Virus record (IMG/VR): IMGVR_UViG_3300042988_001446
Coordinates: 1-28,756 of that record
Direction: 5' to 3' (one strand)
Origin: a virus
Length of the DNA: 28,756 nucleotides
Shown here: positions 1 to 6,024 of the stretch, in pieces
How the letters are laid out: the number at the start of each line of letters is the position of its first letter
Numbering within the stretch: position 1 is the stretch's first letter
Made by a program: the position numbers and the translations under genes
The notes under the pieces: model-generated
Database searches by the model: none
Told to the model about the DNA's origin: nothing
What the model saw: only the letters and a program-made list of their open reading frames with translations

Positions 1-303
1 AGAGGACCAAGCATCAAATGCTAAGGACTTCGCGTTCTTCGCTGCAGCCAACGAGCCCATGGTAAACATGGCTCTCGCCGCCGCCTAAAAAACGGCACTG
101 CACGCCGGGTAGGGGATGGGTCCCTTAGCCTATCAGGCGATAAACCGAGTATATGGGATCTGCCGCCGAGGGGGTGGGCCACCGGACCCCTCGGAATAAG
201 TGATTGAGTGGCGAGTGCCCGGCGGCGGGGTTCAGCCGACAAGCTTGTAGTGATCGCTGGTTAGTAACTTTGGACGGGGGTTCGATTCCCCCCGGGTCCA
301 CCA
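1..303 (+). ncRNA. ssrA: tmRNA (3' part; 5' end lies before the window)
   Basis: Transfer-messenger RNA rescues stalled ribosomes: it is charged with alanine, enters the A site and switches translation to a short degradation tag. Seen here: a tag frame ending N-M-A-L-A-A-A-stop (stop at 86-88), followed by GC-rich, pseudoknot-like helices (for example 166-173 with 187-194). The 3' tRNA-like domain has a GGGGG/CCCCC T-stem around TTCGATT (276-292), acceptor strand CGGGTCC, discriminator A300 and encoded CCA 301-303. The stretch AAGCTTGTAGT...TTTGGACG (241-275) closely follows the 3' domain of known bacterial tmRNAs. T70 of the acceptor fits the G3-U70 alanine identity pair, but the 5' strand is outside the window. 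The tag may start at GCT 20 (22 codons, context AAATGCTAAGGA) or GCC 47 (13 codons). No terminator separates it from the gene starting 14 nt downstream, so it may be processed from a longer transcript. Confidence 0.93.
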
Positions 304-316
304 TTTTGGAGGCATA

Positions 317-1510
317 ATGTCGCACCATGAGCTGGTGAAGCACATCCCACCTGGAGCCAGGAACATCCTCCACTTCGGAAATGTTGATCGTCAGTTGGTA
401 GCGTCTTTGCCCGGTGCGAATGACATCGCCGAAAAGGGTTTTGATCCCAGCCGCTCAGCGTATTACGACGTTGTTGTCGCGTCAGACGTCTTTGAGCAGT
501 CAGATAACCCGCATGAAGCGCTGAGAATCTGCAACATGGCTCTCGGCCCAAAGGGAATACTGATCTCATCCTTCCTGAACGCCCAATACGGAGAGAAGCT
601 TTACGACCTGCTGATGGGAGATGATGTCGTCGGCGAAAGGTACTACACAGTCCAGGGGTTCTTTAGAGCTGTGTTGGACGCTGGGTTCACTCCCATCTTC
701 ATGGGAGGTGAGCAAACGTATGCACCCCCAGAATATCTCAAAAAGATCGCTGATGAGCAGGGTGAGCGTGGACAGGCGTTAACCTCACTGATGACTCTTC
801 TTCGTCCCACATTTATAGCAGAGAAGCTGCCCTCAGTCAGCGCGAGAGATTACGATGGTCTTGCATTACTTGTCAGCACGAACGATGAACGGGTCTTTCG
901 GAATAACATTGAGACGTCGGAAGAGTTTAACAGTAACAAGCACGAGAGGTTCGTGGCGAAGAATCCGGCCAACATGGCTGAGGTTTTTCACATGGCTAGA
1001 AACACCAGAAAGAAATTGATGACGATGATCCATCACGACCTGTACATCCCGAAAGATTGGGGACGGCGGATGTGGTCTCAATTCTGGGCTGAGGATGCGA
1101 AGAGACCTGTCGGTGTTGCTGGTCTGTTTGGAGTCAATGGGAACAGGACTAAAGGAAATAGACACGAGTGTGGCAACATCGTGGATCTTCTAGGACTCCG
1201 GACGATGAAATACGGAAATCTGCCAGAGGACTGCAGGGTGCTGGATGGTCTGTCCCTGACGATTAAAACCGCAGGCCCTATCCGTCCTGACCCTGCTCTT
1301 GGATTTCATTTCTACGATGCAGACGTCTGTATGCAAGCAGAGGAACGAGGAGAGCGTGTGATTGCTGTGAACGCTCCAGCTCTACATTCAAGTTTCGTTT
1401 TGCTGCCACCCCCAGTCTTTGAAGACAGTAAGAAGCTGTTCGTCGAGAAATGGAAGCATAGACTTCCTGTCGAGACGCCCTGCGCAATTGTCGAGAAACC
1501 CTCTACTTAG
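317..1510 (+). CDS. Methyltransferase-like / GT2-type glycosyltransferase fusion
   Basis: 397 aa, with a clear GGAGG ribosome site (308-312) before ATG 317. Residues about 15-115 look like a class I methyltransferase fold (YYDVVVASDVFEQ near 49-61, then a helix and a LGPKGILISS strand). The usual glycine-rich SAM loop is replaced by ILHFGNVDRQ, so methyl transfer is doubtful. Residues about 225-365 resemble the GT2-like family around StrF (Glyco_tranf_2_5): IHHDLYIPKDWGRRMW at about 238, VLDGLSLTIK at about 308, and GFHFYDADVCMQAEERGERV at 329-348, a typical nucleotide-sugar transferase end motif. Likely role: sugar transfer in the glycan programme encoded further downstream. Domain names come from motif recognition only. 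The substrate is unknown. Confidence 0.72.
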   Translation: MSHHELVKHIPPGARNILHFGNVDRQLVASLPGANDIAEKGFDPSRSAYYDVVVASDVFEQSDNPHEALRICNMALGPKGILISSFLNAQYGEKLYDLLMGDDVVGERYYTVQGFFRAVLDAGFTPIFMGGEQTYAPPEYLKKIADEQGERGQALTSLMTLLRPTFIAEKLPSVSARDYDGLALLVSTNDERVFRNNIETSEEFNSNKHERFVAKNPANMAEVFHMARNTRKKLMTMIHHDLYIPKDWGRRMWSQFWAEDAKRPVGVAGLFGVNGNRTKGNRHECGNIVDLLGLRTMKYGNLPEDCRVLDGLSLTIKTAGPIRPDPALGFHFYDADVCMQAEERGERVIAVNAPALHSSFVLLPPPVFEDSKKLFVEKWKHRLPVETPCAIVEKPST

Positions 1511-1513
1511 AGG

Positions 1514-1660
1514 ATGCGCTGGCTGTTCTTGCTTCTTTTCTTGGCTTCCTGCTCTCACGTCAAAGTGACTCAGATTCCTCTGGCTTGTCCTGGCCTGGCT
1601 GCTGAATGCCTGCCTCAAGTGACGCCAGAATACGCAGCAGTATTAACTTTGGGCCCGTAG
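1514..1660 (+). CDS. Small lipoprotein (possible outer spanin-like)
   Basis: 48 codons from ATG 1514, too short to be noticed by length alone. The N-terminus MRWLFLLLFLASC is a short signal peptide with an LASC lipobox, so Cys13 would be lipidated. The mature part (about 36 aa) is rich in Pro, Ala and Cys and has no recognised domain. An AGAGG stretch lies directly against the start codon, which is poor spacing for a ribosome site, so expression may depend on translation from the gene ending at 1510. The stop codon lies inside the first ten bases of the tRNA-Ala gene. Small lipoproteins of this kind occur as outer spanins in Gram-negative phages, but this one is about 2.5 kb from the lysis cluster. 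A chance frame is possible. Confidence 0.5.
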   Translation: MRWLFLLLFLASCSHVKVTQIPLACPGLAAECLPQVTPEYAAVLTLGP

Positions 1661-1725
1661 TGATAACGGGAGCATCCTCCCCTCGCACGGGAGAGGTCCG
1701 GGTTCGATTCCCGGCGGGTCCACCA
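1651..1725 (+). tRNA. tRNA-Ala(CGC), CCA encoded
   Basis: Cloverleaf read by eye: acceptor GGGCCCG (1651-1657) pairs with CGGGTCC (1715-1721) including a G3-U70 wobble, the alanine identity element. The anticodon arm is CTCCC-CTCGCAC-GGGAG with anticodon CGC, decoding GCG. The T-arm is CCGGG-TTCGATT-CCCGG. Discriminator A1722 and CCA 1723-1725 are encoded. The D-arm is short, with a weak GTG/CAT stem. The 3' acceptor strand and tail are identical to those of the tmRNA at 293-303, so both RNAs should be charged by the same alanyl-tRNA synthetase. Confidence 0.92.
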
Positions 1726-1771
1726 TTTCCTGATAAATCATCTACTTATCCCTTGAGGAGGGCCGTGCAAG

Positions 1772-4057
1772 ATGGCAAAGCCACGCAACCCCAAGGGAAA
1801 AAAGAAGGAAATCACTCCCGCTGGTGATTTTGAATCTACTGAGGACCGCACCCCCAAGAAGAAGGGTGAGGAGTCAGTAGAGGATCAAGAAAAGAAAAAG
1901 CTACGGCTTAAGATCCTCAAGAAGTTGATGAAGGATTTCCCGCCATGGACTGATCTGGGAGCTGAGGACCCTGAGTACATAAAGGCGATTCAGGATAAGT
2001 ACCAGTCTCTGCTTGCTAGCTTGAGGCCGCCTCCGGCACCGCCTGCGCAGTGGAAGCAAGATCTTGCTAAGATCCCGAAGTCAGATCTAGCTCCAACAAC
2101 GGCAGTCAAGGGCGTCCAGGGAACGACGATAGAACCTAGAAGCAGGTGGGCCGGAGGTCGTAAGGTCGGTGGTCCGTTTGGTGCCGCCAGTGGTCCGAAT
2201 CCTCCTGTTAGAAGCGGTGACATTGACATTGACCCACAACCAACTGGTGCGGCTCCTGTGGAGCCTGATCCCATTCCGGCAGGTTTGGACGTGCCCGCCG
2301 GAAAGACTCCCGCTCAGTTTGCTGGTACGACTAAGCAGATTGCCACGAAGCAGTCACCTGGTCTCACACCCCAGCAGGGTGGTCCGACGATAGACACGAG
2401 AGTGGGAGATGCGCCCGATGATGTTCCTACGGGGATAGAGATCGACCCAAATAACCCCGAGTGGAAAGCTCTCTCCCCTGAGGTTCAGGGTGAGATCATC
2501 CGGCGTATTAGGATGTCGATACTGAAGGCGCGAGGTGCTGCGTCTGGTTTCACCGGGGGTGGGAAGGGTGGCAAACGCAAGATCTGGGGTACGGACATGT
2601 CCGGCCCAGGTATTGACCCCGACGAGAAGGACCCAGAGAAGCAGCCAAAGGAGCCTATCACGGGACGCATGGCTCCCGCTCCTGCAGGAGAGCGTCAGCT
2701 GATCCAAAACGATCTTGACCGGATCAAGCACTTCATCGAGAATTGGGGCGATTACGCCATCGATAAGTTCTCGTCTGTTGGCTCTCGCTCCAAGAAGAGA
2801 GTGACAGATCCAGAAGACGTTGTCGTGAAGAGGTGGGACCCGGAACAGGGTAAAGAGGTTGAGTTCACGTATAAGGGAAGCGGAGGTGGCATCACCAGGA
2901 CGGGTGGCGAGATGGCTCGCAGCAAACAGAGAGCTTTGAATCTCATCGATGCTCTCCCTCGTCTCTCCGGTACGAAGATGCAGCAGGCGCACAACATCAT
3001 CTACGATTTCATCAGAGTGGCGCTCAAGGGAGCGCGTGCAAAACTGCGTAGAGACGCGTACGATCACCTTGTAGACAAGGGACTGATCGATGCGCAGCGT
3101 GGCCGAGGCGTGAAGTTCGACCCCAGAACAGGTGAGCTTTCGTACCTAGCTAACAGAGACGCTGTCGAAAGGTCGAAGGAGTTCAACGACGAGCTTGCCG
3201 CGATAAGCAAGAAGCTTGATGCTGATGCGACCACGGACCTCGCGAATAACAGGTTGTTAGCTAAGATCACCGGTGGTATGAAGAAGATGACGGGCCGCAG
3301 CGGTGGAGCAGACCCTGAGTATCTCTCGTTCGACAAGCCCACGTTCGATCCAGCAACAGGCATCGGCGGCGCAGCACCTGAAAAGACGAGAGCAGCAGGG
3401 GTGTTCTCGGGCGAGAATCCTCCGCTCCAGGATCCTGATCCTGTTGACCCTGTAGCTATTGATCCTGACACGGGTGAAGAGATCGTTGGCAAGCAGTCTG
3501 GAGAGCCTCTTGGCCAGGTTCGCCGCGACCCAGGCGTTGCGAGGACTATGGGTCAGAGATCTCACACGATGGCTCCGGCCTCGAAGATGTCACCCGAGAT
3601 GACGGGTGGACCAGCCATCCGTGTTTGGAACGATCCTCTGCAGAAGAAGGGTGGTGAGGTTGAGGATCGTTGGATGGTCACCGTGAACGGTGTACAGATC
3701 GGCAAGTACTACAAGAAGCAGAGCGAGGCGTGGGACGCAGCGATTGAGGCTAGCAAAAACTTCCCACAGGCTACGAAGCGTAGCAACAAAGAGCCCAAGC
3801 CGAAGCCGGCACGTTCTGTGCATGCCAGAGACCCACGGGTCGCGATCACAGATCCGTGGCTTCGTGCTCAGGTCGCTCCAGCGACTCGAGATCAAGGAGG
3901 AGGCGTTCCAACGCCACAACCAGAGGAACCTCGCAGTCCAGGAGGCTATATACTACGCAAGAAGAAGCCGGTCAAGGATTGGTTCGATCGGTACTCCCAG
4001 CAGGTTCTTGAATCTGTGAACGGAGACGGGTCTCCCAATTGGTGGGATGACCTCTAA
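1772..4057 (+). CDS. Large charged, partly disordered protein of unknown function
   Basis: 761 aa, start set by GAGGAGG about 10 nt before ATG 1772. I do not recognise a family. The N-terminal 60 residues are very rich in Lys/Glu, followed by a proline run (RPPPAPPAQW near 85-94) and a long Gly/Pro/Asp-rich section that looks disordered. The centre (about 310-520) is more ordered and predicted helical, with many Arg/Lys. Near 600-670 a compact segment (RVWNDPLQKKGGEVEDRWMV, then VNGVQIGKYYKK) looks like a small beta-rich domain. The C-terminus ends in GSPNWWDDL. It lies between tRNA-Ala and the lysis-like genes, and the next gene has its own strong ribosome site. A virion-internal or scaffold-type protein is possible, but nothing in the sequence proves it. 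Confidence 0.7.
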   Translation: MAKPRNPKGKKKEITPAGDFESTEDRTPKKKGEESVEDQEKKKLRLKILKKLMKDFPPWTDLGAEDPEYIKAIQDKYQSLLASLRPPPAPPAQWKQDLAKIPKSDLAPTTAVKGVQGTTIEPRSRWAGGRKVGGPFGAASGPNPPVRSGDIDIDPQPTGAAPVEPDPIPAGLDVPAGKTPAQFAGTTKQIATKQSPGLTPQQGGPTIDTRVGDAPDDVPTGIEIDPNNPEWKALSPEVQGEIIRRIRMSILKARGAASGFTGGGKGGKRKIWGTDMSGPGIDPDEKDPEKQPKEPITGRMAPAPAGERQLIQNDLDRIKHFIENWGDYAIDKFSSVGSRSKKRVTDPEDVVVKRWDPEQGKEVEFTYKGSGGGITRTGGEMARSKQRALNLIDALPRLSGTKMQQAHNIIYDFIRVALKGARAKLRRDAYDHLVDKGLIDAQRGRGVKFDPRTGELSYLANRDAVERSKEFNDELAAISKKLDADATTDLANNRLLAKITGGMKKMTGRSGGADPEYLSFDKPTFDPATGIGGAAPEKTRAAGVFSGENPPLQDPDPVDPVAIDPDTGEEIVGKQSGEPLGQVRRDPGVARTMGQRSHTMAPASKMSPEMTGGPAIRVWNDPLQKKGGEVEDRWMVTVNGVQIGKYYKKQSEAWDAAIEASKNFPQATKRSNKEPKPKPARSVHARDPRVAITDPWLRAQVAPATRDQGGGVPTPQPEEPRSPGGYILRKKKPVKDWFDRYSQQVLESVNGDGSPNWWDDL

Positions 4058-4070
4058 CAGGAGGAATAAC

Positions 4071-4298
4071 ATGTTTGAATCGATCAAGAATTTCTTTGCT
4101 GAGAACTGGAAGAAGCTGCTCGCGGCTATCGCGGCTGCTGTGCTTACTTTCTTCCTGCTGAAGTACGTGCTCGCGACGTTTCTCAGCCTTACTGTCGTCG
4201 CCACTGTCGGAGCCGTGGTGGTAGGGTACCTGGTCTTCACGAAGGTCGCGTTCTGGGAGCTCCAGGCGCTGGCTAAGAAGGCCGGAGTGGATATCTAA
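4071..4298 (+). CDS. Small two-helix membrane protein, holin candidate
   Basis: 75 aa from ATG 4071, chosen because AGGAGG (4059-4064) precedes it at ideal spacing. An in-frame ATG at 4047 would overlap the previous gene and lacks such a site. After an amphipathic start (MFESIKNFFAENWKK), two hydrophobic segments follow at about 16-34 and 37-57 with almost no turn, and then a short charged tail. Size, topology and position 150 bp before an endolysin gene fit a holin, which makes holes in the inner membrane at the end of infection. Holins share no diagnostic motif, so the role rests on context. Confidence 0.7.
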   Translation: MFESIKNFFAENWKKLLAAIAAAVLTFFLLKYVLATFLSLTVVATVGAVVVGYLVFTKVAFWELQALAKKAGVDI

Positions 4299-4361
4299 GA
4301 GGCCCACGCCCTTTCAGAAGGGCCGGGGTTGGGGGATGGTGTACCCCAAGGTATAACACAC

Positions 4362-4386
4362 CTGCGGCCCCCGGGAGGGGCCGCAG
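4362..4386 (+). terminator. Strong GC hairpin, terminator-like without U-tract
   Basis: A perfect 10-bp stem, CTGCGGCCCC paired with GGGGCCGCAG around a CGGGA loop, sits between the holin-like gene and the endolysin. A weaker hairpin (GCCCTT-TCAG-AAGGGC, 4308-4323) precedes it. No run of T follows, so intrinsic termination is doubtful. An RNA-stability or attenuation role is equally possible. Confidence 0.45.
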
Positions 4387-4447
4387 CACTTTCAGATGGT
4401 GGTATGGGTGGGGGTGGGTATTACCCTTACCCAACACTATCTATGAA

Positions 4448-4918
4448 ATGGACATCTCCCCTCATTTCACGCTAGAAGAGCTCACGCATACCGACACTGG
4501 GCTCCCGAATAATCCCTCTCCGGATCAGATCAAGCGTTTGACTTATTTGGCGAATTACGCCCTCGAGAGAATCAGGAGCTCGCTGGGTGTTCCCATCAAG
4601 ATCAACTCCGGATTCCGTAGCCCCGCGGTCAACGACGCCGTTCATGGGTCAAAGACGTCCGCTCACCTCCGGGGAGACGCGGCGGACATGGTCCCGAACA
4701 TGGATCTCCTGACGGCCTACAAGGTCATCATGGATGACCCAGGGTTAGGCTACGACCAGATTATCTGGGAGGCCCACACGACAGCTAGAGGTGGGATGAC
4801 GAGGTGGATCCACATTGGCCTTGCCGGCCAGAACTCTATCGCCAGACGCCAGAAGCTTATTTTCACTCCTAAGACAAATGGAAAGTATCTGCCGTTTGAT
4901 GAATCATATATCGTATGA
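4448..4918 (+). CDS. Endolysin, peptidase M15 family (D-Ala-D-Ala carboxypeptidase / L-Ala-D-Glu peptidase type)
   Basis: 156 aa. It cuts peptide cross-links in peptidoglycan during lysis. Family hallmarks: HFTLEELTHTDTG at the N-terminus, VPIKINSGFRSPAVNDAV near 49-66, the zinc motif S-A-H73-L-R-G-D-A-A-D80, and a third zinc ligand H122 in RWIHIGL. The single-domain length is typical of T5-type M15 endolysins. There is no signal peptide, so release needs a holin, and a candidate lies just upstream. No ribosome site is visible before ATG 4448. Instead the leader carries G-runs and hairpins. The stop overlaps the next start (ATGA at 4915-4918), so translation is probably coupled. Confidence 0.9.
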   Translation: MDISPHFTLEELTHTDTGLPNNPSPDQIKRLTYLANYALERIRSSLGVPIKINSGFRSPAVNDAVHGSKTSAHLRGDAADMVPNMDLLTAYKVIMDDPGLGYDQIIWEAHTTARGGMTRWIHIGLAGQNSIARRQKLIFTPKTNGKYLPFDESYIV

Positions 4919-5400
4919 CTCTATGGGAACAGGAAGTAGCGCGGCTCACCGCGTTGAACCCTAAGTTTCAGGTCAGAGACCTGAACGATAGCTGGTTCTT
5001 TCGCACTTTCAATGTCGACGCGGCCGGCATAACCGTCTGGAACACGATCTACATGACCAAGAGATACCTTTTCACCGATCTCGGTGCGGAGGCACTGCGT
5101 CATGAGAGTGTGCACATGATGGACCAGCACAGGTGGAACGTGCTGTTCTTCCTATCGTACTTCTTGTTCCTTCCGATCGGTCCGTCCTTCAAGGCGTTCT
5201 GGGAGTGGCGAGGGTTCAGGGAGAACCTCCGATGGGTGCGTGAGCACACGCCAGCTGGGACGTACCGCAATATGCTTGAAGAAGCAAGGGTCAAGTGGAT
5301 CGCCGATTCTTTCTGTGGTAAGATGTATCTCTGGATGTGGCCATTCCGCTCGACCGTCGAGGGGTGGTGCAGAAAATTTTTAGAAAGGCTACCTAAATGA
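4915..5400 (+). CDS. HExxH metallopeptidase-like membrane protein
   Basis: 161 aa, coupled to the endolysin by an ATGA overlap. It shows a zinc-binding helix motif H63-E-S-V-H67 followed by a hydrophobic segment (about 74-90, WNVLFFLSYFLFLPIG). Further on, E122-E-A-R..I-A-D131 is in the position of a third, glutamate ligand as in gluzincins. Two more aromatic stretches occur near the C-terminus. I do not recognise the exact family. Its place inside a lysis-like cluster suggests an envelope or maturation protease, or a catalytically marginal accessory lysis factor. The next gene starts within its stop codon. Confidence 0.7.
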   Translation: MTLWEQEVARLTALNPKFQVRDLNDSWFFRTFNVDAAGITVWNTIYMTKRYLFTDLGAEALRHESVHMMDQHRWNVLFFLSYFLFLPIGPSFKAFWEWRGFRENLRWVREHTPAGTYRNMLEEARVKWIADSFCGKMYLWMWPFRSTVEGWCRKFLERLPK

Positions 5401-5516
5401 GCGCAAAGAACGCATGGCAGATGACCTTTGCGACAGCAATGATCTTCTGCATGCTGTTCACGTTGACGTCTCTGGGTTGCTTTATCTACTACATGTTCAA
5501 AGCGCACGTTTTCTAA
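5397..5516 (+). CDS. 39-aa single-pass membrane protein
   Basis: ATG 5397 overlaps the previous stop (ATGA), so it should be translated by re-initiation. One hydrophobic helix spans about residues 9-33 and includes two cysteines, with a short polar N-terminus (MSAKNAWQ) and a basic tail (KAHVF). It is the fourth consecutive gene of the lysis-like cluster and could be a holin, antiholin or pinholin. Only the transmembrane nature and the coupling are visible. Confidence 0.6.
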   Translation: MSAKNAWQMTFATAMIFCMLFTLTSLGCFIYYMFKAHVF

Positions 5517-5572
5517 GTTTGTGTCGGTCTTCAGTATGTCCTAGGCTACGTAACTGGAGATGAGGCAGTGAA

Positions 5573-5637
5573 GCTGCGTGGGCGTTGTGACTGCCACTCC
5601 GCCCTTGTTGGGATCAACGGGAAGTGTCTCACGCAGC
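5573..5637 (+). other. Candidate structured RNA element upstream of the tRNA
   Basis: GCTGCGTG (5573-5580) is exactly complementary to CACGCAGC (5630-5637), closing a 65-nt domain. Inside are GGGCG/CGCCC (about 5580-5584 with 5600-5604) and a GTTG-GGAT-CAAC hairpin (5607-5618), giving a cloverleaf-like outline. The closing helix and GGGCG share base 5580, so they cannot both be complete. It lacks a T-loop (TTCGA), a normal anticodon arm and CCA, so I do not call it a tRNA. It ends about 15 nt before the CAT tRNA. It could be a decayed tRNA or a separate small RNA. Confidence 0.35.
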
Positions 5638-5652
5638 CCGGCACATTTTTTC

Positions 5653-5723
5653 GCTACAAAGGGTGGGATGCCCCACTGGGACTCATAATCCCGGTCGCTA
5701 AGGTTCGAGTCCTTCTTGTAGCA
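5653..5723 (+). tRNA. tRNA with CAT anticodon (Ile2 or elongator Met), no encoded CCA
   Basis: Acceptor GCTACAA (5653-5659) pairs with TTGTAGC (5716-5722), with discriminator A5723. The anticodon loop is CTCATAA on a TGGGA/TCCCG stem (anticodon 5684-5686). The T-loop is TTCGAGT. GGACTCATAATCC...GGTCGCT is reminiscent of minor tRNA-Ile (CAT, normally modified by TilS). A paired 1-72 and the stem sequence argue against initiator tRNA. The D-arm is atypical (GTGG/CCAC, three bases after the acceptor) and 49-65 is mismatched. CCA must be added after transcription, unlike the tRNA-Ala at 1651. RNase P RNA starts four bases downstream. Confidence 0.82.
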
Positions 5724-5726
5724 TTT

Positions 5727-5984
5727 TGTAGGGTCGGACCGTCGCGGCAGCTGGATGGCCTCAGTCTGTCGAGGAAGTTCGCGGGTGCGCAAGACAGGTG
5801 CCCAAGCTCTGTGGGAGCATGAAGGGGCTGAAGGGTCAGTATTCCGGAAGCCGACCGATGCAGTTAACCACAACTTGGCCCGCACTAAGCCAAACAGGAC
5901 CTGACGATCTCGTCTGGGGAGGGTCCGGGTTGGTGCTCAGATGAATGACGGTAGAGAAACAGAACCGCGGCTATGAGCCCTACA
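5727..5984 (+). ncRNA. rnpB: RNase P RNA, compact bacterial type
   Basis: Catalytic RNA that trims tRNA 5' leaders. Conserved blocks: GAGGAAGTTCGCGGG (5771-5785) matches the GAGGAAAGUCCGGG region. CAGTTAACCAC...ACTAAGCCAAACAGG (5861-5897) matches GGUAAACUCC...GCAAGGCCAAAUAGG. CAGATGAATGACGG...ACAGAACCGCGGCTATG (5938-5975) matches the hallmark 3' block AGAUGAAUGAC...ACAGAACCCGGCUUAU. Helices in correct order: P1 5727-5734/5977-5984; P2 ACCGTC 5738-5743 with GACGGT 5947-5952; P3 CGGCAG with CTGTCG; P4 CGCGG 5780-5784 with CCGCG 5965-5969; P15 GGACC 5897-5901 with GGTCC 5922-5926. At about 258 nt it is far shorter than the usual 350-400. The P16-P18 region is nearly gone, since P15 runs almost straight into the 3' block. 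No RnpA-like protein gene is in the window. Confidence 0.9.
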
Positions 5985-6024
5985 ATTTCTTTTCAGCTGT
6001 TCAGAGAGGTATCAGTCGTATAGA

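Noticed and set aside
21-569. Minus-strand frames across the tmRNA
   Set aside because: They read through conserved tmRNA structure and the tRNA-like end; no support as genes.
1651-1725. Phage attachment site at a tRNA gene
   Set aside because: The tRNA is complete, lies in the phage coding region and no integrase gene is nearby.
1606-1827. Plus-strand frame of 73 codons
   Set aside because: It contains the entire tRNA-Ala gene and overlaps the real start at 1772 in another frame.
2354-3067. Minus-strand open frame of 237 codons
   Set aside because: It is antisense to the 761-aa gene, which has a strong ribosome site; its composition is that of a reverse reading of codon-biased DNA.
5573-5638. 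A third tRNA gene
   Set aside because: The acceptor-like helix is good, but there is no TTCGA T-loop, no proper anticodon arm and no CCA on either strand.
5568-5822. Plus-strand frame of 84 codons
   Set aside because: It runs through the structured element, the tRNA and the RNase P RNA, and shows no protein-like features.
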